From the NCBI GenBank assembly GCA_905250125.1, contig CAJNOL010000211.1:1-64000 (forward strand): a DNA stretch of 64,000 bases. Reading direction: 5' to 3'. Below are positions 57,210-64,000 of this stretch, in pieces (the first letter of the stretch is position 1; each line of letters begins with the position of its first letter). Source of the stretch: Rotaria sordida. Taxonomy: Eukaryota; Rotifera; Eurotatoria; Philodinida; Philodinidae. Position numbers and translations under genes: made by a program. Under the pieces are notes generated by a model that was not told where the DNA came from, did not search any database, and saw only the letters and a program-made list of their open reading frames with translations.

Positions 57210-57217
57210 TATAAAAG
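57210..57217 (+). promoter_or_regulatory. TATA-like box
   Basis: TATAAAAG lies 107 bp before the ATG at 57324 of the small membrane gene. Confidence 0.35.
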
Positions 57218-57323
57218 ACAAACAAATGTTTCTATTGACATAAAAGCCAACAATTCATTGCAAAGAATCAGTAGAAAAAAAAAATTTTTATTTCCATAGT
57301 ATCATTCATTGTTATTTATTAGT

Positions 57324-57512
57324 ATGAAAAAGAAAACATTCCATCAATTGATGATAGTATTTTTTGTCTCTTGGGTGTTTCTATTCATTGTTGTTATTCA
57401 ATTTTCACATACAAGACACGACGCGACATTGTACAAAGAAGAGACAAATGATCATATAGAAAAAAAACTAGAGAGATTCGAAGAACTTCATAATAAAAAA
57501 AGAATTTGGTAG
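57324..57512 (+). CDS. 62-aa single-TM protein
   Basis: A short frame starting M-K-K-K-T-F-H-Q. A strong hydrophobic helix (residues about 8-28, L-M-I-V-F-F-V-S-W-V-F-L-F) is followed by a charged, probably helical tail (K-E-E-T-N-D-H-I-E-K-K-L-E-R-F-E-E-L). The basic residues before the helix predict an N-in, C-out type II anchor. It converges on the beta-tubulin gene with only 53 bp between stop codons. No family recognised. The clear membrane anchor and polar tail favour a real gene, but it could also be the last exon of a longer one. Confidence 0.45.
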   Translation: MKKKTFHQLMIVFFVSWVFLFIVVIQFSHTRHDATLYKEETNDHIEKKLERFEELHNKKRIW

Positions 57513-57565
57513 TTGATGAAATAAAAAAAATGTCTATTTTTTGTTGTTGTTGCTTATTGGCTGAT

Positions 57566-59399
<1,834 letters not shown>

Positions 59400-59505
59400 A
59401 TTTGTTGTTTGTTGCTTCGACGACGAACGACGAGTAAAGAAAAGAAATGATGTTAAAGAAAACGATAGAGAGAGGCGAACAACTAATAACGAACATGCAC
59501 AGAGC

Positions 59506-59513
59506 TTTATATA
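59506..59513 (-). promoter_or_regulatory. TATA box of the beta-tubulin gene
   Basis: On the minus strand TATATAAA (within CCTATATAAAGC) lies about 107 bp before the ATG at 59399. A strong match of the kind expected for a highly expressed gene. Confidence 0.6.
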
Positions 59514-59822
59514 GGGACATTATTTCTCTCGTTCTCTCTTTCTCACTTTTTCTCTCTAACTTTTACAATACACATTTGTTCTCGCGATATGTTTGATGGC
59601 AACCAATGAATAGCCATGTTTCTATGGATACATATAACATACGATTTTTTCATTCTCTTTTGCTTTTTGCTCGTGTTCTTTCTTCTCTAATGTCCGTCGT
59701 CGGGCAATGAACAAAGAATACAATACAACGACAAAGACGACGACAACCACATTTTGTTTGTTTCGTTGCCATGAATCAACAACGAGTTTGAAGTACCAAC
59801 GATGATGAGAGTGAAAAAAGGC

Positions 59823-59842
59823 AGAGAGAGAGAGAGAGAGAG
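59823..59842. repeat. (AG)n microsatellite
   Basis: An unbroken run of about ten AG units upstream of beta-tubulin. Confidence 0.8.
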
Positions 59843-59950
59843 ACTTCGAATGAACTCAACAGGAGTTTGAAAAAAGCAGAAGAATGAATCACATAAAAAA
59901 AAAAGCATAACGATTTCATTTCGAATAATGATCATCATGACAACTTAAAA

Positions 59951-60079
59951 ATGAATTTTTGTCTGCTGCATTTGTTACTGTTTGTTCTTGCTTTCTTACA
60001 ATCCATTCGAATTTCATCTGAGAAGAAAAAAAAACCGAATGTTGATAAGATGTTTTACATTGCAACTTTCACTGCATAA
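59951..60079 (+). CDS. possible 42-aa secreted peptide
   Basis: A short frame whose first 22 residues form a plausible signal peptide (M-N-F-C-L-L-H-L-L-L-F-V-L-A-F-L). A short basic remainder follows (E-K-K-K-K-P-N-V-D-K). It is transcribed away from beta-tubulin. There is no splice site, poly(A) signal or homology that I can use. In AT-rich DNA such a frame can arise by chance. Confidence 0.22.
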   Translation: MNFCLLHLLLFVLAFLQSIRISSEKKKKPNVDKMFYIATFTA

Positions 60080-63000
60080 ATTGCAGTTACTGTCGTTCTC
60101 TGGTAGAAATCAATAAAACAACAGAATCCTTTTTTTTTTCTTTTGCAAAATTTGTTTCAGTCAAACAAATATAACTTTGAAAATTGAATCGTTATAAATA
60201 GAAAGTAGAACTCGTTTTATTTTTGTGTAATATTTTACAGAATTCAAATATGAAATACATAATCAATTTCATGATGCTTAGTATCATTTTATGTACATGC
60301 AATGAAAATTAATACATACTCATTTTTTTTTCTCTTTCTACAGTATATATAATGTCGCAAAAAAATAAAATCAATATTGATCATATCAACAAAGACACTT
60401 GAAGAATATCTTGTACAGCGATACTTCGATAGAAAGATTCAATAAATTAAAACTAGAAGATATGATCTTATTACAGAATTGTTTCTTTAGTTTTTTTACT
60501 AAATAAAAAAGACGATTGTATTCATCGTGAACAAAAATGAAAATCTTCGAAATATCATTATAATGTGAGGACAAAAAAAAAAAACTAAACATCAAATCTA
60601 AAAATTTATTTTATATGTACAAAGACTTACAACGAATAGAGGTTTTTTTTAAGTTAATTTACAAAATATTCGTATTATTAATTAATATACAAATTTAACC
60701 GTTTTGTCTTATTAATAAGGATATTATTATGACAAAAAAATAGAACAACGAAGCATCGTATTAGTAATGAGTGCAGAGTACAATTGATAATTGTTAACAT
60801 ATGCTTAAGATAATAAGAATAATATAACAAATTATGCAAGATAATATTTTCACATTGTTTGTTTATAATAAACAAAATCGTTTATAATTTCTTGAATGAT
60901 ATAATCTCAAACCTAAACCAATTCTATCTCTGTTATCTATTATTTCACAAACATGCACTATTGTGTAAAGTGCTCAAGAAATTTCCGAATTAATTTTATT
61001 TGAAGAAACTACTGTTCTATTAGCATTGATATCTGCGTCAGTCGTTCATGCAATCCTCTGTCAATAGGAAAAAAATTAGAAAATTCGAACACTATTCTGT
61101 TCCATAAAATTTTTTGTTTTAACAAGTCAGTCACAGTTGATCTTATATTAATGACAGTATAGTGGCATAGTTGATGGTAAGTAGTACTCTCTCATTCAAT
61201 ACAACTTCTGAATAGAATCGTTATTTTAAAGATAAACACTTATACATTGATGATTAGTCGAACTAGCGTTCAACAAATAATAAATACTAATCGCATATTT
61301 GAAATCTGCATTGTATGGTATTTTACATGAACAAGTGCATATGATGAAAGTCTGTTCTATAGGAATGACACAATCACTAACATAGTTTAAGAAGAATGTT
61401 GTTTATATCTTAACATAATACGTAAATTGCGGTTTAATCAATTTTGTATTCGAAATGACTTTTTAAATAGAAAGATAAAGCAAATTATTAGATACAACTT
61501 AACTAGATCGATGCAATCAATATGGAATGTGGCTTTTTTTTTGAATTTCATGCTTAAATTGATTATATTTTCTACAAATATATATAATACAAAAAGGATT
61601 TTTTGCCAATTTCTGTCAAAATCGATAGGTACTAACAATATGTGAAAAATATCAATTTTATATACATTTCGTAATTAAATTTTCGATCATCTATATCATC
61701 ATTTTTTGCCTAGTCAATATTGTCTTGTATGATAAACTGCAATCTACCGATATGCAAAAGTATTGTTTTCTGAGTTATCAACATTGAATGCACCTCAACG
61801 AAAATGAAATAAATGAAATTAAAGTCATCGATTCAATATGAACAGTATTTTTCGTCTATCGTCTTAGTTATATATCATCTATGAGTTGAATAGCACATTA
61901 AAAAACAGCTAGCAGAAAATAATAGGTAATTAAAAGTGGTTTTTTTTTTGTTTTTTTAAGACAAAAAACTTTGTTTCGGTAGCTCTATAGTGCTTCTCTG
62001 CAGCGCATTTGAAAGGAATTCTCAAGGATTTTTCGTGACAAAAAATTCATTTTCGCAACCATAGGATATAATGAAAATCAGTGAATAGTCGTCAAATGCG
62101 TCACATATGAAGGTATTTTTCTCAAATAGGAATATATTCTGTAACATCTTGTTATTTGTTACTTAGAAGTGCACTCCATTTATGCGCTTTATTCTAGAAA
62201 TTGAATATGTTCTTGACGCAAACATACTATATCTAATTCACTGTATTATTTCAAGAACACTCCTCTGACTAATGATGTGTTTTCTTTTTTTTTTTTTGTT
62301 AAAAATTATTGAAATTAGAAACTGTAATTGAGAACACGATTAAAATGAGTTTTTGAGAGACATAATAGAAGATCACAGTTCGTTTAATGTATCGATATAG
62401 TTTCCCTATTTTTGATCCTTCCTACTCTTTTTGTGTTTTCAAAATTCGATGAGCTAATTGTTTTATGACGATGATTTGTTTGGTTATTTAAACTTAAATT
62501 GATTTTTTACATGAATGAATAAATCCATTACAATTTTTTTAATTTTTAAATCTCTTTATCTTTGTTTCTAGTTTAATAATTTTATAAGTAGATATGAATA
62601 TGTTTCTCTTTATTTTAATTTAAAAAATATTTTCATCCGAAAATGAATAGGCTTTTTTTGTGATTTATCTTTTTCTTATAATGTAAAAAGAATTTTTATT
62701 ATTCAAGAATTGATTATTCAATAAAAAGACATATATGATCGTACTGAGATTTTTTTCAATGAAGTCTCGATCTATTAGAAGAGTTCGTTGAATTAGTCCC
62801 GAACTCAGTCAAGTTCAGGTCTGAAATTGGGCCCGACAGGCTCTAATTCGGCTAAGAAATGTGTAGGGTGCGCTAGTTACCGAATACAAAAAACACTCGG
62901 GAAAAAAGTGTTTCATATCTTCGGGATGATTATATGATTCCTATTACAAAATTTCATTGAGAACATCAAAGTTCGATTCAATTGGATCTATTTATTAGTC

Positions 63001-63290
63001 AAATTTAAACGTAAGTATATTCATAATCATAAATCCACCAATGATAATGTTTTGTTAACATTCTTTACATGTTGTAAATTAAATTTTAAAACTATAACAC
63101 ATTTTAGAAAAAAAAAGAAACATGTTTATGAGTAAATGAATGATAAATATTGCATGTTTTGTACTAAAATAAACTTTATTGATAATAATAACTAGAAACG
63201 TTTTTATAAAAGATTCATAAAAATAAATAGGTTATTTTTCTTTTTTTTGTTTTATCTTTTTCAGTTAATTAAATATTAATTTAAAAGTTA
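60080..63290. other. gene-free stretch of about 3.2 kb
   Basis: AT-rich DNA with only low-complexity frames. A short GC-richer patch at about 62795-62860 resembles decayed subterminal hAT sequence but has no ends I can define. Confidence 0.4.
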
Positions 63291-63743
63291 TTATTCTTGT
63301 TGTTTGATTAATTTACTGCCTTGTTGTGGTTTTAATTCAATATCACCACTTTCATTCATTACTGGAATTTTAACATTATCATCAACAGTTGGATCAGGTT
63401 CACCAGGTGTTAATTCATTGTCTTTATGTTGAGTTTCATTTTCATTTTCATCGTTGTTCGTTGTTTCAGTTGATGGTGAAGATTCTTTCTTTTGTTTCTC
63501 TAGTTCGAGTTCATGATCTTTTTTACTTTCTTCTTTTTCAATTCGACGTTTTGTTTTAGGTGATGGTGGTTGTGGACGAAGTTTATCTAATTCTTTTTCA
63601 ATCTCTTCAAGACTACGTTCATTTTCATTATTTTGATCTTGTTTTTCATTGTCTTGTGCCAATTTTGTCGATTGAGGTTTTGGAATATCATTATCATTTT
63701 CTGTAGATTCTGTATTTGATTTATCTTTATCGTTTTTGGACAT
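63291..63743 (-). CDS. 150-aa charged, disordered protein
   Basis: A single exon starting M-S-K-N-D-K-D-K-S-N. The chain is almost free of hydrophobic residues and very rich in Glu, Lys, Asp, Asn, Gln, Ser, Thr and Pro. A short helix-prone charged segment lies at residues about 44-57 (L-E-E-I-E-K-E-L-D-K-L). A Pro-rich stretch (R-P-Q-P-P-S-P-K-T-K-R-R) looks like a nuclear-localisation or kinase-docking motif. No domain is recognised. The composition fits an intrinsically disordered, water-loving protein; a desiccation-related role is conceivable in such an animal but nothing in the sequence proves it. Confidence 0.6.
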   Translation of the reverse strand: MSKNDKDKSNTESTENDNDIPKPQSTKLAQDNEKQDQNNENERSLEEIEKELDKLRPQPPSPKTKRRIEKEESKKDHELELEKQKKESSPSTETTNNDENENETQHKDNELTPGEPDPTVDDNVKIPVMNESGDIELKPQQGSKLIKQQE

Positions 63744-64000
63744 GATTGAATCGTTTAAAAGTTACTATAATTCGAAGAATTATTTCGAATAACGTAATAT
63801 ATATTATTACGCTTTATCACTCGTGAAAATAATATGAGTATGATTAAGAATGAGTCAAAAGCCTCGTTGCAATACGGTGAAAAATAGCTCATCGACTCGT
63901 TTTTTTTCTATTCTTTTATTGCGACGTATATAAAACATATTGTTTTTGCATACTATATTAATCACATGAAATATTGAATTTGTTTCAATATGGATTTCAA
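63744..64000. other. upstream region of the charged-protein gene
   Basis: AT-rich sequence reaching the window edge. No gene seen. Confidence 0.4.

Overview
This window looks like nuclear DNA of a bdelloid rotifer, probably a relative of Adineta or Rotaria. The reasons are AT-rich sequence, genes split by many introns of about 50-70 bp, a rhodopsin-type receptor with the Cys-Cys-Asn-Tyr junction I associate with bdelloid receptors, F-box/LRR-like relics, and a dense, varied set of decayed DNA transposons. The species assignment is inference; no rRNA or mitochondrial marker is present. Exon models were built by hand from splice sites and reading phase. In the multi-exon genes every exon sum closes in frame on a stop.

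Layout. 1-9 kb: the end of a GNAT acetyltransferase, a 135-aa protein with an internal repeat (702-1109) plus a decayed copy (6830-7067), a two-exon 7TM receptor (2648-5913) with a 2.1-kb intron, and a two-TM orphan protein (7781-8630). 9-15 kb: a MITE-like element, a foldback element, and an 18-exon lysosomal alpha-mannosidase (10504-15102) with a mariner-like fragment in one long intron. 18-25 kb: a small degenerate RING/TRAF-finger protein, a piggyBac-type MITE, foldback elements, a ubiquitin-like-domain protein and a secreted LRR protein. 25-34 kb: a decayed unrecognised gene, a compact C2-domain gene with a clear TATA box, a hAT element with an exact 8-bp target duplication, a six-exon gene joining RING, TRAF-type finger, coiled coil and a FUS/TAF15-like RRM, and a foldback element split by a second hAT element. 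34-47 kb is almost gene-free: a broken piggyBac element, a short palindromic element, a 42-bp tandem repeat, and a decayed F-box/LRR-like gene interrupted by a long-TIR mariner. 47-64 kb: a 12-exon DOMON/cytochrome b561 ferric reductase-like gene (47419-51265) carrying a third hAT MITE in an intron, two small single-TM genes, another foldback, a complete nine-exon beta-tubulin gene (57566-59399) and a charged disordered protein.

The genes are unlinked housekeeping and lineage genes, mostly on the minus strand, with no operon logic. The most interesting points are: the RING-TRAF-RRM chimera with a shorter paralog about 12 kb away in inverted orientation; three hAT-type elements whose subterminal regions carry three different arrays of GC-rich pentamers (GGGTC, GGTTC, GATCC classes); and foldback elements of different internal sequence that share a terminal motif close to CTTACGAGGGAACAT.
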